Assembly (NCBI RefSeq): GCF_014650895.1
Contig: NZ_BMVV01000017.1
Span: 62,001-126,000, forward strand
Direction: 5' to 3'
DNA from: Streptomyces omiyaensis
GTDB lineage: Bacteria; Actinomycetota; Actinomycetes; Streptomycetales; Streptomycetaceae
DNA length: 64,000 nucleotides
Part shown: positions 1 to 9,000 of the stretch, piece by piece
Layout of the letters: every line of letters starts with the position of its first letter
How positions within the stretch are numbered: position 1 is the first letter of the stretch
Program-made: the position numbers and the translations under genes
The notes under the pieces: generated by a model
The model's database searches: none
Told to the model about the DNA's origin: nothing
Seen by the model: only the letters and a program-made list of their open reading frames with translations

Positions 1-485
1 CCGTACAGCCAGCCGGCGTGCACGGCGAGCGCCGTGACCACCGCCATGGCCTGCCCGCCGAAGCCGCCCGTGCCGCCCGCGATCGGCACCACGCCGACGG
101 CGAAGGCGATCGGGACGGCGATCGGCGCGGTGACCAGGTCGGCGGTGCGGACCCAGAGCGCGGTGAGCGCGCTCACCGGCAGGAACAGCAGCCCGAAGGC
201 CAGCGGCGAACCGTCCAGGACCAGCCAGTCCAGGAAGCCCACCACGAGCATCGCGGCCGAGGCGAAGAGTCCCGCGCCGAGCCCGGTGAGCCGGGGGGCC
301 GGCAGCCGCCGCAGCGCCTGCACGACCGGCGGCACCGGCCGCCGCGCCGCCGCCGGGGCCCCGACCCGGTAGACGGTGGCCGCCCCGGCCGCGCCCCCGT
401 CCACCTCCACCAGCGCGCCGGGCGGCGTGAGAGGGGTCTGCGGTCGGCGGCGGCCCTGCGGCTGACTTGTCCTGTGCTGCTCCAC
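1..485 (-). CDS. DUF6542-type membrane protein (partial, runs off left edge)
   Basis: Only the N-terminal 161 codons lie in the window. Read from a GTG start, the protein has a basic, proline-rich tail of about 55 residues and then hydrophobic stretches (FASAAMLVVGFLDWLVL, AFGLLFLPVSALTALWV), so it should be a small multi-pass membrane protein. The pattern matches the DUF6542 family, which in Streptomyces is often found divergent from ychF, as here. Function is unknown. The GTG is the first start that gives this frame; no strong Shine-Dalgarno site is seen before it. The C-terminus is outside the window. Confidence 0.7.
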   Translation of the reverse strand, partial: MEQHRTSQPQGRRRPQTPLTPPGALVEVDGGAAGAATVYRVGAPAAARRPVPPVVQALRRLPAPRLTGLGAGLFASAAMLVVGFLDWLVLDGSPLAFGLLFLPVSALTALWVRTADLVTAPIAVPIAFAVGVVPIAGGTGGFGGQAMAVVTALAVHAGWLY

Positions 486-664
486 CTCACCAACGTAGGT
501 CGGGAGGCGGCGGGAGGTGTCCGGGACACGCCCTTTGGGTGATCTCGGGACGCAGTTCGACCGAAGTCGACCGGACGCCGGTCCGGGCGGCCGGTGAGCC
601 GCGCGCCGGGCCCCCCGTAAACTGGGGGATCGACCCATCATCCGTATCTAGGGAAGTCGCCACC

Positions 665-1753
<1,089 letters not shown>

Positions 1754-1939
1754 TCGTGCGTCCGTCGCGCGGCCGGTCGGGCGCGGGCGGGGCGGGAGGG
1801 GTCGGGCTCCGTGGAGTCCGGCCCCTTTGTCGTCGTCGTGCCGGGGCGGGGGTTCCCGTCGTCGGGCGGGGCGGCGTGGTGTCGGATTGTCTGTCATGTC
1901 CACGTGGAACGGGAAGATCGCCGACGGTACGATCGGCGC

Positions 1940-2683
1940 ATGACACGGAACGTGGTGATCAGCGGTGGCGGAACCGGACTCGGCCTCGCGGCCGCGCGGA
2001 CCTTCGCGGCGGGCGGGGACCGGGTGCTGCTGCTCGGACGGCGGCGCGAGGTGCTGGAGGAGGCCGCCGTGCCGGGCGCGCGCGTGTGCGCGGCCGACCT
2101 GACCGAGCCCGAAGAGGTGCGGGGCGTCAGGAAGTTCGTGGACGCCGAGCTCGGCGGCCGGGTCGACGTGCTGATCCACAGCGCGGGCGGCAACGGGGTG
2201 CTGGAGCCCCCGGCCGCCTCGGACGACCCGCTGGACGCCGTCGCCCACGACTGGACCGTCAACTTCCGGATCAACACGCTCACGGCCGCCCTGCTGACGG
2301 AGGGGCTGCGCGAGCAGCTCGCCTCGCCCGGCGGCCGGGTGCTCTTCCTCAGCTCCATCGCCGCCTACCGCGGGTCGAACCTCAGCGCGTACGCCGCCGC
2401 CAAGGCCGCGCTCCACCCGTACGCCCACGAGCTGGCCCGCGTCCTGGGTCCGCGGGGGATCACCGTGAACCTGGTGGCACCCGGGTTCATCGAGGAGACC
2501 GGGTTCTTCGGCGGGCCGCCGCCCGAGGACCGGAAGGCGATGTGGGTCGCCGAGACCTCCACCGGACGCGCGGGCACGCTCGCGGACATCGCCGAGACCC
2601 TGCACTGGCTGGCCTCTCCCGCCGCCGGGCACATCACCTCGCAGGTGATCCAGGTCAACGGGGGCGCCGAGCGCGGGCGTTGA
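1940..2683 (+). CDS. SDR-family oxidoreductase
   Basis: A 247-residue short-chain dehydrogenase/reductase. The nucleotide-binding glycine motif is SGGGTGLGLA near the N-terminus, an NNAG-like HSAGG lies near residue 80, the catalytic serine is in LFLSSIAAYRG and the YxxxK pair in YAAAK. The start is the ATG giving MTRNVVISGGG; longer in-frame readings run into non-conserved sequence. The substrate cannot be read from sequence. It stands alone between ychF and a strong bidirectional hairpin, so it may be a chromosomal neighbour rather than a cluster gene, though a ketoreductase role for the nearby ACP/KS genes cannot be excluded. Confidence 0.85.
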   Translation: MTRNVVISGGGTGLGLAAARTFAAGGDRVLLLGRRREVLEEAAVPGARVCAADLTEPEEVRGVRKFVDAELGGRVDVLIHSAGGNGVLEPPAASDDPLDAVAHDWTVNFRINTLTAALLTEGLREQLASPGGRVLFLSSIAAYRGSNLSAYAAAKAALHPYAHELARVLGPRGITVNLVAPGFIEETGFFGGPPPEDRKAMWVAETSTGRAGTLADIAETLHWLASPAAGHITSQVIQVNGGAERGR

Positions 2684-2713
2684 GACCCGGGGCGGGTCCG
2701 CCCCGGGGAGACG

Positions 2714-2776
2714 ACGGGGCTCCCGCGTCGCCGCGCCGGTGATCGAGATCGCCGGCCGGCGACGCGGGAGCCCCGT
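2714..2776. terminator. Bidirectional hairpin terminator
   Basis: Perfect 19-bp inverted repeat with arms at 2714-2732 and 2758-2776. The 25-nt interior can itself fold (ccggtgat/atcgccgg with one G-U pair). It lies between the convergent SDR and esterase genes and should stop transcription from both sides. Confidence 0.85.
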
Positions 2777-2815
2777 CCCGCGTCACGGGCCCCGCTGCGG
2801 GCCCGTCGGTGCCGC

Positions 2816-3811
2816 TCAGACTCCGGAGGGCACCCTTTCCTCCGCCGCCGCGGCGTTCTCCGCGGAATCCGAAAGGTCGGTCCCCCACTTCCGGCGCAGA
2901 TATCCGGCCATCAGCGCCAGGGCGTCCCTGGACGTCCCGAGTTTCGCCGCCACGGCCAGGAAGCCGTGCGGAAGACCCGGATAGTCGTGGTGCTCCACCG
3001 GTACGCCCGCCGCCGAGAGCGCGTTCGCGTACGCTTCGCCCTCGTCCCGTACGGGGCACAGTTCCGCGGTCAGGATCAATGCCGCGGGAAGGCCGCCGAA
3101 ATCGGCCGCGTTGAGCGGTGAGGCATACGGGGAATCGCCGTCGGCGGGCTGCGCGAGATAGTGATTCCAGAACCACGCGCTCGAATGCGCGTTGAAGAAC
3201 ATGAGGTCCTTGTTCTCGCGCATGGACTTCGAATCCATGTGATGGTGCAGCGGCGGGTAGACGAGCACCTGGGCGGTGATCTCGGGCCCCTTCTCGTCCC
3301 GCGCCATCAGGGCCATGACCGCGGCCAGATTGCCGCCCGCGCTGTCTCCCGCGACGGCGATGCGACGACTGTCCGCGCCGAATTCGGCAGCGTGCTCCGC
3401 CGCCCACTTCACGGCGCTGAAGCAGTCGTCGACGGCCGCCGGGAACGGGTCCTCGGGGGCCAGCCGGTAGCCCACGGACACCACGACGCAGCGCGCCATG
3501 GTGGACAGCGCCCGGCAGATCGAGTCCGAGGTGCTCAGGGACCCGACGACGAAGCCGCCGCCGTTGAAGTACAGCAGCATCGGCAGCGGTTCGTCGCTCC
3601 GCGGGCGGTACACCCTGACCGCCTGGGGGCCGGCCGGCCCGGTGAGGTCCACGTCGAGGACCTCCTCCGGGTGCTCGTGCCAGTCCCAGTTCACGGCCTC
3701 GGTCTCGGCGTCCGCCCGGCGGGCCTCCGCCACGGACATCTCGTAGAGCGGGGTGAAACCGGTCGCCTCACGATAACGCCTGATCATCGCATAGGTTGGA
3801 TCAAGCGGCAT
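2816..3811 (-). CDS. Alpha/beta-hydrolase, hormone-sensitive-lipase-type esterase
   Basis: A 331-residue alpha/beta-hydrolase of the HSL family (hydrolase fold 3). The nucleophile is Ser157 in GDSAGG, with Asp256 (CPVRDEGE) and His282 (GLPHGF) completing the triad. The oxyanion-hole motif reads NGGG (residues 83-86) instead of the family HGGG. No signal peptide. It is the leftmost gene of the cluster region and diverges from the ACP operon across a 265-bp intergenic stretch, which suggests shared control. It could cleave an ester or amide of the product, or unload a thioester; which of these is not readable. Confidence 0.85.
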   Translation of the reverse strand: MPLDPTYAMIRRYREATGFTPLYEMSVAEARRADAETEAVNWDWHEHPEEVLDVDLTGPAGPQAVRVYRPRSDEPLPMLLYFNGGGFVVGSLSTSDSICRALSTMARCVVVSVGYRLAPEDPFPAAVDDCFSAVKWAAEHAAEFGADSRRIAVAGDSAGGNLAAVMALMARDEKGPEITAQVLVYPPLHHHMDSKSMRENKDLMFFNAHSSAWFWNHYLAQPADGDSPYASPLNAADFGGLPAALILTAELCPVRDEGEAYANALSAAGVPVEHHDYPGLPHGFLAVAAKLGTSRDALALMAGYLRRKWGTDLSDSAENAAAAEERVPSGV

Positions 3812-4076
3812 GGAAACTCCTCAAACTCTCCGCCATCGTTTCCGTAATGAGAGCGCGGTGAATGGCGACCGGGCGAAACGCGCCCGATCCGCCGCGCCTC
3901 GACGGACGTTAGGATCACCTTCCGGCGAGGCGCGTCCGCATCGCGCTGGTCCGGGCGGAAGCACTTCGCTGATCATTCTTCCGCGCGGGTAAGTCCCGTG
4001 ATTACTGCGTGCCGCTCTCCCCCCTGCCACACTCGATTCACGTTCGAAGCGTGTTCGGCAATCGCTAGGAGGGGAA
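3812..4076. promoter_or_regulatory. Divergent promoter region, esterase / ACP operon
   Basis: A 265-bp intergenic stretch, less GC-rich than the flanking genes, between two divergent starts. It should hold promoters for both directions. A strong Shine-Dalgarno (AGGAGGGG) precedes the ACP ATG, and GGAG-type sequence precedes the esterase start. No operator is recognised. Confidence 0.6.
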
Positions 4077-4331
4077 ATGTCTGACATTCTCGATGAGCAG
4101 CTCGTGAAGGCACTCAAGGGAGTCGCTGAACTCCCGGAGGAGTTCGAGGTCACCGGCGAGCAGAACCTCAGGTCGGAGCTGGGAATCGACTCCCTGGGGA
4201 TGATCGACCTGGTGATGCACGTGGAGGAGGCCCTCGGCATCAAGATCGGCGAGGAGTCCATCGGCAACTTCGCCACCGTCGCCGACCTCCAGAGCCACGT
4301 CCGCGAGCTGGCCGCGACGGCGGCCGCCTAA
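4077..4331 (+). CDS. Acyl carrier protein
   Basis: An 84-residue carrier protein of the type II fatty-acid/polyketide kind. The phosphopantetheine attachment site is Ser39 in LGIDSLGMID, and the rest of the four-helix fold is predicted from the acidic, leucine-patterned helices. The ATG is preceded by AGGAGGGG. It is the first gene of a tight operon with a KS-like protein, a ketosynthase and an enoyl-CoA hydratase-like protein, so it probably carries the acyl chain they build. No acyltransferase or phosphopantetheinyl transferase is in the window; these would come from primary metabolism. Confidence 0.93.
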   Translation: MSDILDEQLVKALKGVAELPEEFEVTGEQNLRSELGIDSLGMIDLVMHVEEALGIKIGEESIGNFATVADLQSHVRELAATAAA

Positions 4332-4369
4332 GTCCCCCCGCCCCTGTTCCTGATACAACGGAGTGCCGT

Positions 4370-5185
4370 GTGTTCGAGTTCAGTCTCCGTCAGGTCGCGC
4401 TCTGCGGACAGCAACCCGGGGAGGAGCCAGGAGAACTGGCCGCACCCCCGTCGGACCTGACCGCGGTCATCGGCACCGTCGGTGACCAGTTCCGCGACTC
4501 CTTCACCCGTCTCTGCCTGTACCTGGCCCGCACCCACGACGAGGCGCCGCAGACGCGCACCGACGACACCGTGGTGATCGGCACCGAGTACGGCAACACC
4601 GAGGCGCTGGCCAGACTGCAGCGCCGCGCGGAGACCGACGGCAGGATGCTGTCCGCCAAGCACTTCCCGAACGCCACGTCGAGCTCCGCCTCGGCGTTCG
4701 TGAACATCGGGATCGGCGCCACCGGCAGGAACCTGACGCTCAACGGGGGTCTGCTCACGCCCGTGCTGGCGATCTGGCAGGCCCTGCTCGCCCTCGCCGT
4801 CGACCGGTCGTCGATCAGCAAGGTGCTGATCGGCGACGTCTACTCGCCGGAGGCGCTCCTGGACGCCGGCCTCGCCTCCCACGGGCTGCGGTGCCGGTCG
4901 GGGCTGACCCACGCCACGTTCGCCCGGGGCACCGAGTTCCGCGCGGAGTTCGACTTCACGCCCGACGACGACGAGACCGCCGCACCCGGGGGACGGATCG
5001 GGTCGGTCCCGTCCGAGGACCGCAACGGGGCCTTCGTCACCGCCGAGTTCCTCACCTCGATCCGGACGCTGGAGGTGGGCGAGCAGGCCGTGCTCACCTG
5101 CCGGGGTCCGCTCGCACGCCGCGGCGTGCTGACCGTCACCAGGCAGACCATCGACACGGCAGACCACGGAGGTCGCGGTGAATAG
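4370..5185 (+). CDS. Beta-ketoacyl synthase-like protein (chain-length-factor-like, no active-site Cys)
   Basis: A 271-residue protein resembling the short Ketoacyl-synt_2 family (KS-like proteins of aryl-polyene-type clusters). The core TVVIGTEYGNTEALARL, then LSAKHFPNATSSSASAF, corresponds to the N-terminal half of a thiolase fold. At the place of the nucleophile the sequence reads LTLNGGLLTP, so there is no Cys, and there is no HGTG motif. It probably partners the full ketosynthase directly downstream, as CLFs do. The GTG start has a CGGAG site. The stop overlaps the next gene by 8 bp, indicating translational coupling and fixed stoichiometry. Confidence 0.7.
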   Translation: MFEFSLRQVALCGQQPGEEPGELAAPPSDLTAVIGTVGDQFRDSFTRLCLYLARTHDEAPQTRTDDTVVIGTEYGNTEALARLQRRAETDGRMLSAKHFPNATSSSASAFVNIGIGATGRNLTLNGGLLTPVLAIWQALLALAVDRSSISKVLIGDVYSPEALLDAGLASHGLRCRSGLTHATFARGTEFRAEFDFTPDDDETAAPGGRIGSVPSEDRNGAFVTAEFLTSIRTLEVGEQAVLTCRGPLARRGVLTVTRQTIDTADHGGRGE

Positions 5186-6368
5186 GGCAGCACGCATCTT
5201 CGTCACCGGCCTGGGGGTCATCTCCCCGGCCGGCGCCGGCACCGCCCCCTTCTGGGACGACCTGTGCGCGGCACGCAACCGGTTCACCGACCTCACCCCG
5301 CTGTACCCGGGGATGAAGGAGGGCATGCTCGGCGGCCGGGTGCCCAAGGACGCCTGGGACATCGCGCTCGAACAGGTCCGCGAGCAGACGCGCGCGCGGC
5401 CGCGGGCGGCCTCGGTGTTCGCCGAGTACGCGGCGCTCGAGGCGCTCCGCGACGCGGGCCTGGAGCGCGGCGACGACCTGGTGCGCGACGCCGTGGTGTG
5501 CATCGGCACCAGCGACGGCCAGGCCGACGCCCTGGAGGACCTCGTCGCCGGACGCAGGGACATCGCCGAGACCGGCGGCTTCTCCAGCTACTCGGTGACG
5601 ACGGACGTCGCGGCGGCCGTCGGCGCCCGCGGGCCGGCGTTCACCACCCAGAGCACCTGCGCCTCGGCGAACGTGGCGGTGTCCAGCGCGATGGAGATGC
5701 TGCGCAGCGGGGTCGCCGACACCGCGGTCGTCGGCGGCTGCGACCCGTACTCCGAGAAGAACATCATCGGCTTCAGCTCGCTGCAGACCATCGGCGCCCA
5801 GCGGTGCAGGCCGTTCTCCACCGACCGGCGCTACGTGACGCCGTCCGAGGGCGCCGGCGTCCTGGTGCTCCAGACGGAGGACGCGCTGCGCCCCGGGCAG
5901 CGCCCGTACGCCGAACTCCTCGCGACCGCGATCAGCAACGACGCCGGCCACCCGACGGCCCCCGACCGCGGCGGCGTCGAGGCCTGCCACCGCCGGGCGC
6001 TCGCCGAGGCCGGGATCACCGCCGACGACGTCGACGCGATCTTCGCCCACGGCACCGGCAGCCGGGCCAACGACACGGTCGAGGGCGGCATCTTCACCGA
6101 GCTCTACCCGCGGGCCGCGGTGACCGCGATCAAGGGAACGGTCGGGCACCTGATGGGCGCGGCCGGCGCGGCGGGCGCGGTGGCGTCCTGCCTGACCATG
6201 CGGCACCGGCTCGTGCCGCCGACGGCCGTGGACCCCGAGGAGGTCGAGGGCGGCCTGAACCTGGTCACCGGCGCTCCGCTGGCGCTGCCGCGGCTGCGGT
6301 ACGTGCAGAGCAACGCGTTCGGCTTCGGGGGCAACAACGCGATCAGCATCTTCCGGAACGTCGCGTGA
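5178..6368 (+). CDS. Beta-ketoacyl-ACP synthase (FabF-type ketosynthase)
   Basis: A 396-residue decarboxylating ketosynthase. The full catalytic set is present: Cys161 in QSTCASANVA, His291 in HGTGSRAND, Lys319 and His324 in IKGTVGHLMGAAGA, and the C-terminal NAFGFGGNN loop. It should condense an acyl starter with malonyl-ACP, using the ACP two genes upstream. The GTG start lies within the end of the KS-like gene, and its own stop overlaps the next start (GTGA). Together with the KS-like protein this looks like a KS/CLF pair of a type II system, but the cluster has no dedicated malonyl transferase and no clear ketoreductase beside it. Confidence 0.92.
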   Translation: MNRAARIFVTGLGVISPAGAGTAPFWDDLCAARNRFTDLTPLYPGMKEGMLGGRVPKDAWDIALEQVREQTRARPRAASVFAEYAALEALRDAGLERGDDLVRDAVVCIGTSDGQADALEDLVAGRRDIAETGGFSSYSVTTDVAAAVGARGPAFTTQSTCASANVAVSSAMEMLRSGVADTAVVGGCDPYSEKNIIGFSSLQTIGAQRCRPFSTDRRYVTPSEGAGVLVLQTEDALRPGQRPYAELLATAISNDAGHPTAPDRGGVEACHRRALAEAGITADDVDAIFAHGTGSRANDTVEGGIFTELYPRAAVTAIKGTVGHLMGAAGAAGAVASCLTMRHRLVPPTAVDPEEVEGGLNLVTGAPLALPRLRYVQSNAFGFGGNNAISIFRNVA

Positions 6369-7144
6369 GCGCGCCGGTGCGGCTGACCCACGACGGGCCG
6401 CTCGCGATCCTCACCATGGACGCCCCGCCGCTGAACCTGTTCGACCTCGCGATGTGGGAGGCGTGGGAGGCGGCGGTTGCGCGGCTCACGGACGATCCGC
6501 CCCGGGCCCTGCTCGTCAGGGCGGAGGGGCGGGTGGTCAGCGCGGGCGTCGACGTCCGGGTCTTCGCCGACACCGACCCCGCCGACGCGGAGTCGTTCTG
6601 GGCGAGGTGGCTGCGGATCGCCCAGGCGCTGGAGGCGCTGCCGTGCCCGACGGTCTTCGCCGCGCACTCGCTGACCCTGACCGCCGCCTTCGAGCTCGCG
6701 CTCGCCTGCGACCTGATCGTCTCGACCGGGTCCGCGCGGTTCGGGCTGGTCGAGCGGAAGGTCGCCTTCACCCCGTCGATGGGCGGCACCCAGCGGCTGG
6801 CCGAGCGCGCCGGCCCGGGGCGCGCCCGCGAGCTCGTGATGACCGGCGACCTGTACCGCGCGTCGGAACTCGCCGCGTGGGGCGTCGTCAACGCGCTGTT
6901 CGAGCCGGCCGGCTTCCACGAGGCCGCGCACGCCTACGCGATGCGGCTGGCCACCGGGCCGACCGCGGCGCACGCGGCGACCAAGCGGATCGTCCGCGCC
7001 TGTCTCGACGGCGGGGTCCCGGCCGCCGACGCGGTGCTCGCCCCGGTCGCGGCCGGCGTCGTGCGCACCGGGGACCACCGCGCCGCCGTCGCGGCCTTCC
7101 TGGCCGAGGGCCCGGAGCACCGCACGGCCTACGCCGGCCGCTAG
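6365..7144 (+). CDS. Enoyl-CoA hydratase/isomerase-family protein
   Basis: A 259-residue crotonase-fold protein. The oxyanion region is SAGVDVRVF, and both acidic positions used by classical hydratases are glutamates (AFELALACD and LVERKVAFTP), so hydration/dehydration of an acyl thioester is plausible. The loop before the first Glu (HSLTLTAA) lacks the usual glycines. The GTG start overlaps the ketosynthase stop (GTGA), so it is the last gene of the ACP/KS operon. Its stop codon TAG sits inside the left terminal repeat of a MITE-like element, so the original C-terminus may have been altered by that insertion. Confidence 0.85.
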   Translation: MSAPVRLTHDGPLAILTMDAPPLNLFDLAMWEAWEAAVARLTDDPPRALLVRAEGRVVSAGVDVRVFADTDPADAESFWARWLRIAQALEALPCPTVFAAHSLTLTAAFELALACDLIVSTGSARFGLVERKVAFTPSMGGTQRLAERAGPGRARELVMTGDLYRASELAAWGVVNALFEPAGFHEAAHAYAMRLATGPTAAHAATKRIVRACLDGGVPAADAVLAPVAAGVVRTGDHRAAVAAFLAEGPEHRTAYAGR

Positions 7145-7342
7145 AGCCTGTCTGACAATTCCCGCCGGGTCCGGCCCGCCCGGCACGCACTCCCCCGTAG
7201 CCCTTCGGGCACGGGAGGTGCCCCCATGCCGCACGGCCGGAACGCCCAAGTAGCTCCGCTACGCGGGCGCCCCGGCCGCACGCCGATCGCACGCACCGGA
7301 CGACCCGGCCTGATCCGACGCCAATTGTCAGACAGGCTCTAG
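7141..7342. mobile_element. MITE-like element, copy 1 (CTAG ends)
   Basis: A 202-bp non-coding element with perfect 20-bp terminal inverted repeats (7141-7160 and 7323-7342) that begin and end in CTAG. No transposase is encoded. The left repeat supplies the TAG stop of the enoyl-hydratase gene. Much of the interior is shared with the copy at 53298-53538, including two cytosine-rich blocks around tagcccttcgggcacggg. The CTAG ends fit the YTAR target preference of IS5-family transposases. It can also fold into a long hairpin and may end transcription of the ACP operon. Confidence 0.8.
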
Positions 7343-7547
7343 GGCCTCTTTCGGATCGTGCCGGGCCCGACCAACGCGATCCGGAGGAGACGGCCCGGCC
7401 GTCCGCGGCCCCCGCCGCCGCGGGCGGGCGAGGACGACCGGGACCCGGGCGCGGCCACGGCGCGCGGACCGCCGGTCCGGAGCAATCAACCGTCACCCGA
7501 CCGCGAGCGGCCTCAGCACGGGACGCCCGCGAGAATTGCGAGCCATC
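7343..7547. promoter_or_regulatory. Intergenic region upstream of the MFS gene
   Basis: With the MITE copy this makes a 403-bp gene-free stretch. It should hold the MFS promoter. I see no clear -35/-10 pair, operator or strong Shine-Dalgarno before the MFS start. Confidence 0.4.
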
Positions 7548-8882
7548 ATGTCGCCCACCCCGTCCGTAGACTCCCCGAGCACCGGCGACGGCGCGGAACC
7601 GCCGCAGACCCCGGAGGACCGCGTCCCGGAGCCCCGGACCGCGAAGAACCCCTTCGTGGCGGTCGTGCACGACAAGGTCATGCGCGCCCCGCTGTTCTGG
7701 AGCGCCGTCGGCCGGCTCCCGCTCTACCTGATCTCCGTCTCCATGGTGGTCTTCACCGCGTCACGGGGGCTCAGCTACTTCTCGGCCGGCCTGCTCCTGT
7801 CCGGGTACAGCCTGGGCGGGGCGGCCCTCGCGCCGTTCGTCGCCCGGGCCGTCGACCGGTACGGGCAGCCGCCCGTGCTGCTGATCACCGGCGCGGTCTA
7901 TCCCGTCGCCCTGATCGGCTTCGTGGCCGCCGACCCGGAGGCGGTGGCCCTGCAGCTGGTGTGCGTGGTCGTCGCGGGTGCCGCGATGCCGCCGATCAGC
8001 GGCTGCATCCGCTCCCTGTGGAGCGCGCCGGGCAACACCGAGCGGGTGGGCCTCTCGCTGGAGGCGGTGCTGGGCGAGGTCTTCGTGATCGGCGGGCCGC
8101 TGCTGTTCAGCCTGGTGCTGATCTGGGGCGGCGCGGGGTCGGCCCTCGTCGTGGGCGCCGTGCTCACCAGCGTGGGCGCGATCGGGTTCGCGGCGACCCG
8201 GGCCTCCCGGGACCGGAAGGTCGCCCCCGTCACCGGCAAGCGCGACCCGCTGGGCGCGCTCCGCTCCCCGGCCCTGGTCAGGCTGCTGGTCCTGCTGCTC
8301 GTCGCCGGATGCGCGACCGGCGCGTACAGTGTGGCGGTACCGGCCTTCGTCGAGACCCACGGATCCGCCGGTGACATCGGGATGGTCTTCGGCGTATGGG
8401 GCGTCGGCGGCATCCTCGGCGGGATCTGGTACGGCAGCCGCACACTCCGCCGACCGTCCGAGACCGTCTTCGCCTGGGGCCTGCTCGCGCTCGCCGGGGC
8501 CTCCGCGCTGGTGCTGGCCGCCTGGGACAACTGGTCGATGGGCGTCGCCCTCGTCGTCCTCGGCCTCCTCCAGTCGCCGGTCACCGCGCTGTCGTACGAG
8601 CTCATCTCCCGCACCGCGCGGGAGGGTTACGTCACCGAGGCGTACACGTGGGCCATCACGGTCAGCGTGGGCGGCTCGGCGATCGGCTCCCAGCTGGGCG
8701 GCCTCGGGCTCGGCGCGTACGGCACCTCGGCGCCCTTCCTCGGGGCGGTCGTCGGCATGCTCGTGGTCGCCGCGCTGGCCTTCGGCGCCCGCCGGCTCTT
8801 CGCGGCGCCGGCCGAACCGGACGCCTCCGCCGGGCCGGCCGCGACCGCCGAGCCCGCCGCGGCCGTGACGTCACCCGCCTAG
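7548..8882 (+). CDS. MFS transporter, candidate product exporter
   Basis: A 444-residue major-facilitator protein with a cytosolic N-tail of about 50 residues, then about 12 hydrophobic segments (for example LPLYLISVSMVVFTA, LVRLLVLLLVAGC, WSMGVALVVLGLL). The loop 2-3 region reads VARAVDRYGQ, a variant of the GxxxDRxG motif. The ATG giving MSPTPSVDSP is preferred over an upstream TTG. Its place among cluster genes suggests export of the product or self-resistance. The alanine-rich C-tail is typical of actinobacterial MFS proteins. Substrate unknown. Confidence 0.88.
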   Translation: MSPTPSVDSPSTGDGAEPPQTPEDRVPEPRTAKNPFVAVVHDKVMRAPLFWSAVGRLPLYLISVSMVVFTASRGLSYFSAGLLLSGYSLGGAALAPFVARAVDRYGQPPVLLITGAVYPVALIGFVAADPEAVALQLVCVVVAGAAMPPISGCIRSLWSAPGNTERVGLSLEAVLGEVFVIGGPLLFSLVLIWGGAGSALVVGAVLTSVGAIGFAATRASRDRKVAPVTGKRDPLGALRSPALVRLLVLLLVAGCATGAYSVAVPAFVETHGSAGDIGMVFGVWGVGGILGGIWYGSRTLRRPSETVFAWGLLALAGASALVLAAWDNWSMGVALVVLGLLQSPVTALSYELISRTAREGYVTEAYTWAITVSVGGSAIGSQLGGLGLGAYGTSAPFLGAVVGMLVVAALAFGARRLFAAPAEPDASAGPAATAEPAAAVTSPA

Positions 8883-8966
8883 TCCGCTGCCACGGACGGT
8901 GAACGCCTTTCGGTCAAAGGGGAGTTCGCCGTGACGCAAAGGCAACCGGAGGGAACCAGAAGGGAA

Positions 8967-9000
8967 TTGCGGGGGAAGTAGTCCCTGCATACTGGGAATT
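8967..9000 (+). promoter_or_regulatory. Possible leaderless promoter
   Basis: TTGCGG (8967-8972), a 15-bp spacer and CATACT (8988-8993) end 7 bp before the ATG at 9001. No Shine-Dalgarno is present, so the transcript may start at the ATG. The spacer is shorter than ideal. Confidence 0.35.

Noticed and set aside
1940..2683. SDR as a cluster gene
   Set aside because: It is monocistronic, next to ychF and separated from the cluster by a strong hairpin; membership is unsupported, not disproved.
4370..6368. KS-like gene as a broken duplicate of the ketosynthase
   Set aside because: It is intact, coupled by overlap, and resembles a separate short KS-like family rather than a fragment of its neighbour.
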